The notes under the pieces: model-generated
What the model saw: the letters and a program-made list of their open reading frames with translations, nothing else
The model's database searches: none
Told to the model about the DNA's origin: nothing
Program-made: the position numbers and the translations under genes
Source of the DNA: Leishmania donovani
Taxonomy: Eukaryota; Euglenozoa; Kinetoplastea; Trypanosomatida; Trypanosomatidae
Direction: 5' to 3'
Length of the DNA stretch: 64,000 bases
Assembly (NCBI RefSeq): GCF_000227135.1
Contig: NC_018247.1
Span: 339,055 to 403,054 of the forward strand
Shown here: positions 17,739-26,317 of the stretch, piece after piece
Numbering within the stretch: the stretch's first letter is position 1
Layout of the letters: each line of letters opens with the position of its first letter

Positions 17739-18689
17739 GAAGGCTCGCTGCTGCTACGGTTATTGATGCCGATGCTGCGTGTGTAAGGTACAGGGCGCCC
17801 TCGTGTGGACCCTCCGTTTGTTTGGTTTTTGTATGCTTCGCATCCTTGAAGAAGGGGAGACGATCCCGTTGTGTTTGGGCGTGGTTGCTTACCGCTGCTT
17901 CTCAGCTGCTGCTGTTGCGGTGCCTCGCTGTGTATGTGCGTGTGTGTACGGTGTGATCCATCAGTTTGAGGCAATGCAAAGTCGAGTGGGCGAAACCAGG
18001 AACGTGGGAGACGGTGGAGTGAAGCTGTGCGCCCACATTTGTGCGCGCGCCTCGGTGTGTGTGTGCACGTCTCTGCGCTGCTTCCTTTGCTGTCCCTACG
18101 ACCTCCTCCTGTGGTACGTTTATGGTCGCCGCTGAACACGTCGCCTTTTTCCTTCGGTTGTACGATACTGCATGCATCTCCCTCTCAGTCTCGTGTGTGT
18201 GTGTGTGTGTGTGTGGATGTGTGTTCATTGTTTCCCAGTCGTCCGTTGGCGTAACCCAGTGATCGAACGTGCACACGGAGGGGAATGGGGTACGGTGCGC
18301 ATCTGCAAGACTGCCTTGTCCCTTGAGTCATGGCCCGTCACTCCGCGGCACCACCTGTATCAAACATCCTACGCGTCTTATGGGCTCGTCCTTGAGAGTC
18401 TTGAGGGGGGGCGCAGCGGAAGAGGGGCGCTTGAAATGTGGAGACGCCTGTCTGCCTCCCTTCTCCCCCGCCAGCGCACGCCCGCTGCTTCGAAGACGCA
18501 GTTCAGGACAAAGGACTCAGTCTTGGGTTCTCCGCCCGTCACTTCGGCGTCTCCCCCCTCCCTCTCGTCCTCTGGACTCCTTTGCCGCTCTATCCCTCTC
18601 CCCTCTCCAAACGCGCGCCTGTGTAGATACAAGTGCTGATTGAAGTCTGCTGTCCCACCCACCGACGCCGGCACCGGGCGACTGCTAAC
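17739..18689. other. Spacer between the two Elf1-like genes
   Basis: Contains a TG repeat at about 18192-18215 and a pyrimidine-rich tract at about 18550-18607, with AG at 18625-18626 as the likely acceptor for the second Elf1-like gene (leader of about 64 nt). No gene supported. Confidence 0.5.
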
Positions 18690-19568
18690 ATGTCAGACAC
18701 AAGAAACGCGGCCCAGCCGCGGCGTGGCAACTTTGCCAGTCGAAAAGCACGCGGCGAGACGGGGGGCAGCAAGAGCAGCAGCAGCAGTAGAAAGAGCAAG
18801 GAGCACAGCTACGATGCCCGCCGCTATCACCAGAACGCCAACACGCACGGCATTCACGCACTGCGCACGTTCGACTGCCCTGTCTGTGACTCCAGGAACA
18901 CGATCCGCGTCACTCTCAACCCGCGGCTCGGTCAAGGAACGGTTTGCTGCACCTACTGCTGCTCACTGCGGCCCGCACCACCCGATCTGCCGTACCCCAG
19001 CGTTCAGAACTTTGTTCCGTCGCTGGAGAACAAGGCAGACGTATTCTTTCGCTTCAACGAGCAGTACGCCGCACTGCTGCGGCAACACGAGAATGAGCGA
19101 GTCGGGGAATCCGCTGGCCTTTCCTCGTGTTTGGCGACTGTCGATAACACGCGCAAGCGTGCCAACAAGGACGACGGCGAAAGCGGCGGACGCACGCGCG
19201 CGCCGAGAGGAGAGAGCATGGACGAGGATGGGTTGTTCGGCGATTGTGCGCTTCGCATGGACACCGGCTTGCTCGACAACGCAGTGGACCAGCACGTAAC
19301 GGGCGCGCCGGCCATGTTCGGCAGCGATGACGATGGCGGCGGCAACACCGTGGCGGACGCCGACCCGGTGAATCCGAAAGGGGTTTCGACGCCGTCACCA
19401 CCGCGGCCGGATGGTGCCGACATGCCGGAGAGCAACTTCATGAACGTTGCCGTGATCACGGGAGTAGATGAGGCGTTCGCCGCGCACGCGACTGATGACG
19501 TGAACGGAATAGGAGAGGCGGACGCGGAGGAGGTGGATGTCGCTGCGTTCTTTGCCGATTCCGATTGA
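18690..19568 (+). CDS. Second Elf1-type zinc-ribbon protein, divergent paralogue, 292 aa
   Basis: A Ser/Lys/Arg-rich head (1-50) precedes an Elf1-like ribbon: FDCPVC (Cys63, Cys66) and CCTYCC (Cys87, Cys90, with extra Cys86 and Cys91), then NKADVFFRFNEQ (about 114-125), matching DVFFRF in the gene upstream. The spacing between the Cys pairs (20 residues) equals that of the upstream protein. The rest is low-complexity and acidic, ending VAAFFADSD. Head-to-tail position and shared motifs point to an old tandem duplication with strong divergence. The frame is open upstream but the first ATG is at 18690. The role is inferred to be RNA polymerase II elongation or a specialised variant of it. Confidence 0.78.
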   Translation: MSDTRNAAQPRRGNFASRKARGETGGSKSSSSSRKSKEHSYDARRYHQNANTHGIHALRTFDCPVCDSRNTIRVTLNPRLGQGTVCCTYCCSLRPAPPDLPYPSVQNFVPSLENKADVFFRFNEQYAALLRQHENERVGESAGLSSCLATVDNTRKRANKDDGESGGRTRAPRGESMDEDGLFGDCALRMDTGLLDNAVDQHVTGAPAMFGSDDDGGGNTVADADPVNPKGVSTPSPPRPDGADMPESNFMNVAVITGVDEAFAAHATDDVNGIGEADAEEVDVAAFFADSD

Positions 19569-20396
19569 TGGAGCGGAGGGGTCGAGGAGGTTAATGGCGA
19601 TGTGATGGTTGTCGGCGGCAGTTTTGCACGTGCGTCTCTCCCTCTCCGATTCCCCTCTCTCCCTCACACACACGCACATGGCTGTCTGTCTGTATCTTTG
19701 GGTGTGGGTGTGGTGGTGTGCCTCGATCGTGTTGCGCGTGTCACGGCTGTCTTTCACAAGGTGTATCTGTTCGCTGAGAACGACGGCGACGAACGCCCAA
19801 AGGGACACGGGCGAGCAAAGGAAGTGAGGAACAGAGATGGAAGGTGGATGATGTGCGGTGTAGCTGTGGCGGACGTCCTCTTGCAGCTGCGCGCCACGCA
19901 CACACACACATACACACACACAAAAGGGAAACAAGGAGATGCAGAAGCATGTCGGCGAGTCTCCCGTCGTCGACAGCAGCCGCGGGGTTTTCTGTTCGTT
20001 GTGAGGGCTCACACCGCTTACACCTCCCCCACCCCCCCCGCTCCTTTCCTGCCGCCCACCTCTCTCTCTCTCTGTCTGTCTGCCCCCACGACTATTCCCG
20101 TGCCGCTTGTCCTGACGTTTTGATCGTCTCTTCGCGTTCCTCACGTGCACTTTGTGTGGCAGAAGCAGTGAGAGGCGGCCCAGCGGTGCGAGAGAACGAG
20201 ACACACGCACACACACATATATACAGGTACATAAGCGCACAGGCGGGCATTTGTACACGCGGAAGGGGTGCAGTGCTTGCTGACTCTGTGTAGGTGCGCG
20301 TGCGCGCATGTCCGTGCGGTGCGATAGCCGCGCCTCGGGCGAACAATCGAAAAGCACCGCACTTGAAACGGCATCCGAGAATAGGCGTAAGCAACA
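19569..20396. other. Spacer upstream of the RNase III gene
   Basis: CA repeat at about 19899-19922, pyrimidine and TCTG-rich stretch at about 20041-20095, and first good AG at 20161-20162 (leader of about 235 nt). A short TA repeat lies near 20217. No gene supported. Confidence 0.5.
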
Positions 20397-23300
20397 ATGT
20401 CCACGTCATTGTTGCATCTCAGCTCCACGCAGGCGTTGCACTCCTCCGCGACTCACAGACTCGCAGCGACAAGGGCATCGACCGCCACGCTCCTCTGCTC
20501 CCCACATGCCGTAAACCACCTCCCCACAACGTGCGCGATACCCAGCCGCCCAGTCGTGCACTCGTCACAGGCAGCGAACGTGTCAGACCACCACGCGCAG
20601 CTGACCAGCGGCAGCCGCGACTGGGGTTCAGGCGGCGGTACGCTCTTCCACCCAACGCGAGCACTACGGGCTCTTACACCAGTCACCGTGGCCCACTCCG
20701 ACACGTTCGGCTCCTTTCGGAACGCCAACAGAGCAGCGGCTGGGACGTGGTGGCGCAGCTCCACCGAAACGGCCTCCCGTGTGAAGGGTAGAAGGCTCGG
20801 CAGGGTGAAGGATCCGTTTCAGGGCGTTTTTTTGCAAATGCAAGGCTGCACAGAGGTAGAGATGACGCGGCGAAGCCCCACTCCACCACCGGACTTCCCG
20901 CTGGACAGTCTACCCATCTACGAGCCCCATGACCATAACGGGCCACCGCGCACCAAAATCGGCTTCCACCTTCCCATGCGCTCGCTGCCGGCATCTCTAG
21001 CCCTCGACTTCTTCTTTCCTGGTGCAGGCCCTAACGACAGCCCGCAAGCAGCCAACGCCTCCAGCAGCAGCAGTAGGGCCCACAGCAATGGGGGGTCTGC
21101 AAACATTGACCTTGACGTGCGCTACGAAGAAGCCGGCAACGGTGCCGGCAGTGAGCATCAGCAGCACACCTCGAGGCTCGACCGCGCGGCGCACGGTACG
21201 GAAGGACTCTCCGCTGCGGGCGCTGGCAGTGTCACTGGCGACACATCCACGGCGTTCTGCCGTCTGTGTCGCGAAAGCTTCGATAACGACGGAACACTAA
21301 GGTCACACATTACAGTCGCAGACCGGGCGCGGCACGTCTCTCACCCGGTGCGCGAGGTGGCGCTTGAAACGCTGACACTGTTGGCCGTGCGCGGATACCC
21401 CATCGACAATATAATGACGGTGTGGGCCGACATCCTGTTCAACTGTCCACTGTTTCCGCGCATTCGCAGCATGACAAACCCGCGGTGGTCGATCGAGAAG
21501 CGGGCTGCTCGAATCGGCACTATCCTGCGGGCTTTAAAGCAGGTTGGAGTGCTTGATGTCGCCCTTGCGACGGCAGAGCCGACGGACGTGGTGGGCTCGC
21601 TCAACTCGCGCTACCGGCGACGCCGCGTCGCCTTTGAACGACTGGAGTACATCGGCGACAACTGCTGGGGCAACAACATTTCTAATCGGATCTTGTTGTT
21701 GTACCCTGATCAGCAGTGGCTGTATAGCGAGCGCTGCAGCACGTTCACGCTGGTGCGTGATGCGTGCGAGATGAACGTCAATCTCGACTTTGTCTTCGAC
21801 ACACTGGAGCTGTGGCACCTCTTGTCGACCACGGCGCATTCGCGACTAGGGAGTGGAAAGGTGAAGGCCGACCTTGTGGAAGGTATCTTTGGGGAGCTAC
21901 ACCTGCACCTCTACGGTATGGTGCCTAAGCTGCAGGATGATGTGGAGTACGTGGAGACGAACGGCGCTAGAGAGGTGCAGCTGGTCGCAGTCGTGGAGCA
22001 CTGCCTGACAGAGCTGTACGACCTCATCGTGCTGAAGCACGCGCGCGACCTCGTCACATCGGCCATACCTCTCGCGAAGGAATTGGCGGCGAAGCGAATA
22101 TGGGCGCGAACGCGCCCTTTTGTGCTGCCGCAGAAGCGTCCCAACACTGGCCGGGCTCGAAGCAAGACCGCGATGAGCAACGGGGCGCCGCATGCGTCAG
22201 CCTTTCCATCTGCTGCTCCGACGGTCGGACGCGCTGCCACCGCCGCGCGCACAGGGTCCTTTCCGGCGACACGCACCGGAGCGGCGACAGCAAATGCGTC
22301 TGTGACTACGCTGGAGGACCTCTTCGATGTGTCGCCTTCGTCCTTGCAGCAGCAGCACGATATGTCCGCATGCGGAGCGGCCAGTGGCACCATCGAGTCG
22401 CGCGCTGACGGGCGCACGGAGGTAGCCGTGGTAAGCGACAGCGGTAAAGGTAGCAGGCATCACACGAAAGAGCGGGCCGAAGAAGCGGCTGCAGTGGCGA
22501 GGGGGCGAGCCGGCGTGATGCCGATCTCTCCTTTATTCTCCACCCCCTTATCCCTCACGCTGTCGGCCTCCATTGGTTTAGGTAGCACACGTGTCCTGCC
22601 GGCGTTGCCGCGTCTCTTTACCACTCCACACGTGTACCCCGAACGCGTGCCCAACCCGCTGCGCCTCCTGCCGCTCTCGGCCATCCCAAGCATGACCTAC
22701 TGTCACCACACGCGCTCAGACGTTTTTGCGAGGATGAAGGTGAGTTACGAGCGCCTTGGTCTGCTTCACGAAGGTTCGAGCCGCATGCACTATGTGGTAA
22801 GCCCTATTCCGCCGGCGTGGGCGGTGCTGATCGGCACACTCGTGCCGCAGCTCGTGGGATTCGTGCCGCTGCCTGTCAAGCCGATCGGTGACATAAAAGG
22901 TGCATCGGCCGAAGCGCGTCGGCTTTTGGTGCCCATGGATGAGGGCGGCCTGTACTGTCGGGATGCCCTCTACAATCTCGCAGTGTCGCCGTCCTCGCCG
23001 GCTGCCGCCTCGTCACCCCACGCAGCACCGTCGCCGATGAGCACTGCGTGGACACTGCAGAATGCCGGCTTGCCCTCCCTCTCTGTCACACCGAGCAAGA
23101 CAAGAGAAGACGACGACGACGCTTCCTCGGGCGAAAACGGGCGCAGCGGGTGCACCTTCGCTCCCTCCCGCTACGTGCCGCCCGGTATTCGAGCGCCGCC
23201 GGCTGGCGTGGTGACAGACCGTAACCTCTGCCGCGGCGTCTTTGCCTTTCTGGCTGTCGGTGTGGCTGACGCCGTGGCAGAGGCTGAGCAACTCACGCGC

Positions 23301-23528
23301 ACGGACGCGGTGTCGGTCAGTGCCGCTACCCCGGCGGGCCCCACCACAGGGGCGCGGTCCTCTGGTGAGGGCCCGGCGCAGCACTCCGCAGAAGACAACT
23401 CGCCTAAAGCGTCGGCGACTGTGTGCGCGCAGCGGATGAAGGCGGCAACGGACTACTGGCGGCGCCGCTCGCAGACCTCCCTCCAGAACTTCTCGGCCGG
23501 ATCCGGTGAGGCGTCACTGCCTCGCTAG
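20397..23528 (+). CDS. U1-like zinc finger plus RNase III protein, RNA-editing endonuclease type, 1043 aa
   Basis: Resembles the kinetoplastid editosome KREN/KREPB proteins, which combine a U1-like C2H2 finger with an RNase III domain in mitochondria. The N-terminus is Ser/Thr/Arg-rich like a presequence. The finger is Cys288, Cys291, His304, His313. The RNase III signature FERLEYIGDNCWGNN gives Glu414, Glu417 and Asp421; the second signature KADLVEGIFGE gives Asp492 and Glu495. These match the acidic active site of bacterial RNase III (E38, E41, D45, D114, E117), which the non-catalytic KREPB4-8 proteins have lost. No double-stranded RNA-binding motif is evident after it; instead there is a long disordered region and a conserved-looking block at about 760-870. 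An active endonuclease for mitochondrial RNA is the likeliest role; the exact family member is undecided. Confidence 0.82.
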   Translation: MSTSLLHLSSTQALHSSATHRLAATRASTATLLCSPHAVNHLPTTCAIPSRPVVHSSQAANVSDHHAQLTSGSRDWGSGGGTLFHPTRALRALTPVTVAHSDTFGSFRNANRAAAGTWWRSSTETASRVKGRRLGRVKDPFQGVFLQMQGCTEVEMTRRSPTPPPDFPLDSLPIYEPHDHNGPPRTKIGFHLPMRSLPASLALDFFFPGAGPNDSPQAANASSSSSRAHSNGGSANIDLDVRYEEAGNGAGSEHQQHTSRLDRAAHGTEGLSAAGAGSVTGDTSTAFCRLCRESFDNDGTLRSHITVADRARHVSHPVREVALETLTLLAVRGYPIDNIMTVWADILFNCPLFPRIRSMTNPRWSIEKRAARIGTILRALKQVGVLDVALATAEPTDVVGSLNSRYRRRRVAFERLEYIGDNCWGNNISNRILLLYPDQQWLYSERCSTFTLVRDACEMNVNLDFVFDTLELWHLLSTTAHSRLGSGKVKADLVEGIFGELHLHLYGMVPKLQDDVEYVETNGAREVQLVAVVEHCLTELYDLIVLKHARDLVTSAIPLAKELAAKRIWARTRPFVLPQKRPNTGRARSKTAMSNGAPHASAFPSAAPTVGRAATAARTGSFPATRTGAATANASVTTLEDLFDVSPSSLQQQHDMSACGAASGTIESRADGRTEVAVVSDSGKGSRHHTKERAEEAAAVARGRAGVMPISPLFSTPLSLTLSASIGLGSTRVLPALPRLFTTPHVYPERVPNPLRLLPLSAIPSMTYCHHTRSDVFARMKVSYERLGLLHEGSSRMHYVVSPIPPAWAVLIGTLVPQLVGFVPLPVKPIGDIKGASAEARRLLVPMDEGGLYCRDALYNLAVSPSSPAAASSPHAAPSPMSTAWTLQNAGLPSLSVTPSKTREDDDDASSGENGRSGCTFAPSRYVPPGIRAPPAGVVTDRNLCRGVFAFLAVGVADAVAEAEQLTRTDAVSVSAATPAGPTTGARSSGEGPAQHSAEDNSPKASATVCAQRMKAATDYWRRRSQTSLQNFSAGSGEASLPR

Positions 23529-24476
23529 TTTCGTTGCCCGTTTGTTTTCTTTCGTTCGAGTCTCCAACTCAACTGGTAGTAAGAAGGGGGAACCCTGTGA
23601 GAAAGTGTGTGTGTGCCTTTGAAATCGATGTTGCCGGAGAGAGAGACTGAGTTCGTTCGGTCTCCGTCGTCGCCTAGGCGCTGTTTGGTTGCTGTCGGCT
23701 GTCGCAGAGCTTTCCGTCGTTTTGTTTTAGGGGCGCCGCCCTCTCACTATACCTCCATCACCGCTCTACACCACCACTATCTACATGTACCCACCCACCC
23801 GCGCGCACCCCCCCCTGGTGCTTCCCCCTCGCCACCACACCGTTTCTTCTCATTCTTGTAAGACTGGTGTGTTGGCTGTTGGCCCCCGGGGAGGCGGTGG
23901 GGTGCGGTGATCCTTCAGCGCACCACAACTGTAGTGGTGGTGGTATGTGTGTGTGTGTGTGTGCGTGTGTTTTCCATGTTGCTTAGAGCTACAGCACAGG
24001 CTGGGTGCGCTCTCCTGCTTTGATTGTGTAGCGTTGTGTACGCCTGTGCATGTGTGTCTTGTTCCTTTTCGTTCTACTCCGCGCGAGCATGAGACGAAAC
24101 GAAACGGATGGAAAAGGGCCACAATGTGCAGCCGACCCTTCCTTCCGCCATCGCCCCCTCCGCTAAACTCCCTGACGACTCTGTGGTGAACTCCCTTCCT
24201 CTCCACCACCAGCACCCGTCTTAGCCTCTCCCGTCCGTGATGTAGGCAACGCAGGAGAGGCGCCTCACCGGCACGTACGCCGCTGCCCATCTCGTCCCTC
24301 TGCCTCTCATCATCTCCGCCTTTCCCTGCCCCTCTTCCCTGCAACGCCTTCCATCCCAACGCCCGTGTAAGGAACGCGCCCTCCGACGGGCGTGGGCAGG
24401 GTTTGCTCGCTGAACCCCCAACAGCGCGCGCAGCAACACGCAAGAGCAACGGGCTTCACGGCAAGCAGGCACGCCG
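23529..24476. other. Spacer upstream of the ParB-like gene
   Basis: Contains a TG repeat at about 23945-23970, C-rich runs and several pyrimidine tracts, with AGs at 24211-24212 and 24370-24371 as candidate acceptors. Minus-strand ORFs here are low-complexity shadows. Confidence 0.5.
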
Positions 24477-25331
24477 ATGCCGCCGTCTGGAAAGGTGGGC
24501 TCATCAGCAGCGCAGCAGGTGGTCGACATGGACCCGCTTCTCGTGTACTTCACCTTCTCCCGCATCCGGCCTCGCTTCTCTTGCGGGCGCACAATCGAGA
24601 GCACGCTGAAGCAATTTCGTGACGGCGAGCTGCACCCGCGCGACCTCCCCCTCCTCTCCGTGCTGACAGATGGCGCACACTACTACAGTCAAAACAACCG
24701 ACGGCTGTACGTGTACAAGCAGCTGAAGCGCGAAGGCTTGCTCGACATGCTGCCGGTGCGGCTGCGCCCTCTGCCGCAGACGAAGCGGATGCGTAGCAAG
24801 TACTCACCGCAGACCTGCGCTCTGAATGCAACGCTTATGCGAGACACAGCGAACAGGGATGGCCTCAGAGACGCGAGTGCGACAGCGGCGGACAGCAGCG
24901 ACGCGTCCGATATCGAGGGTAGTCACGACGACCATGACGCCTGCACGTCCTTGGCTGCGGTTGGGGAGCCCGGCGCGGGTGACGACGAGTTCCGCCGCGG
25001 CAACCGCTCAGCTCCCTCGTCCAGCTCTCCGCCACGCCCGGCATCCTGTGCGACGGGCTCCGGCCTTGAAAGGGAGGCGGTGGGGAGCGGAGACACACGC
25101 AAAGCCCCGACAAGGAGGAATCAGAAGAAGCAGCCGCAGCCGCAGCACGGCCTCGCTCTGTCACAGCAGTCGTCGAACGCCAACTGCAGCGAAACGGCGT
25201 CACAGCGTCCAGGAAAAAGCAAGGGTGCCGCCGCAGCTCGATCGCCGAGTACCAGTAGCAGCGACGGCGGTGGTAACGGTGGCACGAGTGCCTTGGAAGC
25301 AGAGCTGCGCAAACTTGGCCTGCACACGTAA
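24477..25331 (+). CDS. ParB/sulfiredoxin-like domain protein of unknown function, 284 aa
   Basis: Residues about 17-105 form the only ordered part. It begins VYFTFSRIRPRFSCGRTIES, continues with DLPLLSVL, and then SQNNRRLYVYKQL. This pattern (a start like 'FTxSRIRPxFSxCGR', then 'NNRRLxVxK') recurs in uncharacterised algal, plant and protist proteins and resembles the ParB/sulfiredoxin fold, in which a conserved Arg-rich loop binds nucleotide. I infer a nucleotide-related or oxidoreductase-like role without proof. The remaining 180 residues are Ser/Asp/Gln-rich and look disordered. The start at 24477 is the first ATG; a second Met lies at residue 18. Confidence 0.72.
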   Translation: MPPSGKVGSSAAQQVVDMDPLLVYFTFSRIRPRFSCGRTIESTLKQFRDGELHPRDLPLLSVLTDGAHYYSQNNRRLYVYKQLKREGLLDMLPVRLRPLPQTKRMRSKYSPQTCALNATLMRDTANRDGLRDASATAADSSDASDIEGSHDDHDACTSLAAVGEPGAGDDEFRRGNRSAPSSSSPPRPASCATGSGLEREAVGSGDTRKAPTRRNQKKQPQPQHGLALSQQSSNANCSETASQRPGKSKGAAAARSPSTSSSDGGGNGGTSALEAELRKLGLHT

Positions 25332-26317
25332 TCAAGTGGGCCCGTCTTCCTTCCCCGCCCCTTTTCATCCACCCCTCTCTCTCATGCGAGCGTGAATGTA
25401 TGGGTTGTTGTTCTGTGGATTACCGCCGCAGTTACGTGGCGCTGTTCTTGTCTTTTGGTTTTTCCCTTGTTTTCATCTGCGCTCGCACATGGCACACCTT
25501 TCACACGTCAACAGATAACAGGGGGCTCTCGCTGTCCTTCTCCTTTTCGGGTCTTCGTTGGAAAACGGACGTGGAGAGGCGCAGAAAGGCCGCGCAGCTT
25601 GCTACATCCGCAAAGGCGGTGCGGAACTTCCTGTGAGGCGGAGCTAACATCTTCGTGTTGACCTTCTAGTTGACACTGCTCGACGAGTGGGCGTGAGAGA
25701 GGGGGGAAAGAGGGGGCATCGCTCCATCGAGCTCAACCGTCACGCACGTGAGTCGGCGTTGTCTTGAGGTGAGGAGTACGGACAGAACTTTAAGGTGAAC
25801 GCAGCGCCCGCGCATGGGAGAGAAACACGAGGAGATCATGTCGTGGGTGGAGCATGCGTGGCGAGTGCAGGCCTTCATTCCCATCTCATCTCCTCTGACC
25901 TCTCAGCTTTCCGCTGTCGTTTCGTGACCCTTTTATTGTTGGTCGTTTTCGTGTTTTTTTGTGGGGGTGGGGTGGGGTGGGGTGGAGGCTTGTTCTTACC
26001 CTGGCCTCTCCTCCCCATCAACTCGGCTCGATGCGCTGCGGACTTATCGGCACACGCACACATCACATGACATCACACACACTAATGCGCGCTCGCTGCC
26101 CCCTCATACCTCCTCCTTCTCCTACCTCCCTCCTTTCTTCTCTCCTCTCTTGCTTGCCCCGTGCTATTGGGGATGTGTCTGTGTGTGTGTGTGTGTGTGG
26201 GGGGGGAGGGGGGGCTCCCTTAGGAACACACACACAGAGAGAGCGGAAACCGGATCGAGCATTGCATTGCGTGTGACAGATAGGCGGGGGACCACCGGCA
26301 CACGCGCGCCTACACGC
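25332..26317. other. Spacer upstream of the AATF/Bfr2 gene, with a possible small ORF
   Basis: A pyrimidine tract at about 25344-25383 is followed by AG at 25389-25390, and another at about 26105-26160 is followed by AG near 26207. The second suits AATF/Bfr2. A TG repeat followed by a G run lies at about 26181-26215. See also the ORF at 25400-25636. Confidence 0.5.
25400..25636 (+). CDS. Possible small membrane protein, 78 aa (weak)
   Basis: From ATG 25400 the frame begins MGCCSVDY, which would suit N-myristoylation and palmitoylation, then a hydrophobic stretch (about 13-28), and ends with a charged segment (about 51-78, including KTDVERRRKAAQLATSAK) of protein-like composition. A pyrimidine tract and AG (25389-25390) lie only 10 nt upstream. 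Against it: the hydrophobic part is encoded by a T-rich stretch that could itself be a splice signal, and an out-of-frame ATG at 25396 precedes it. Unrecognised. Confidence 0.27.
   Translation: MGCCSVDYRRSYVALFLSFGFSLVFICARTWHTFHTSTDNRGLSLSFSFSGLRWKTDVERRRKAAQLATSAKAVRNFL

Noticed and set aside
19395..20357. 320-codon minus-strand ORF across the second Elf1-like gene end and spacer
   Set aside because: Repeat-derived composition and wrong strand.
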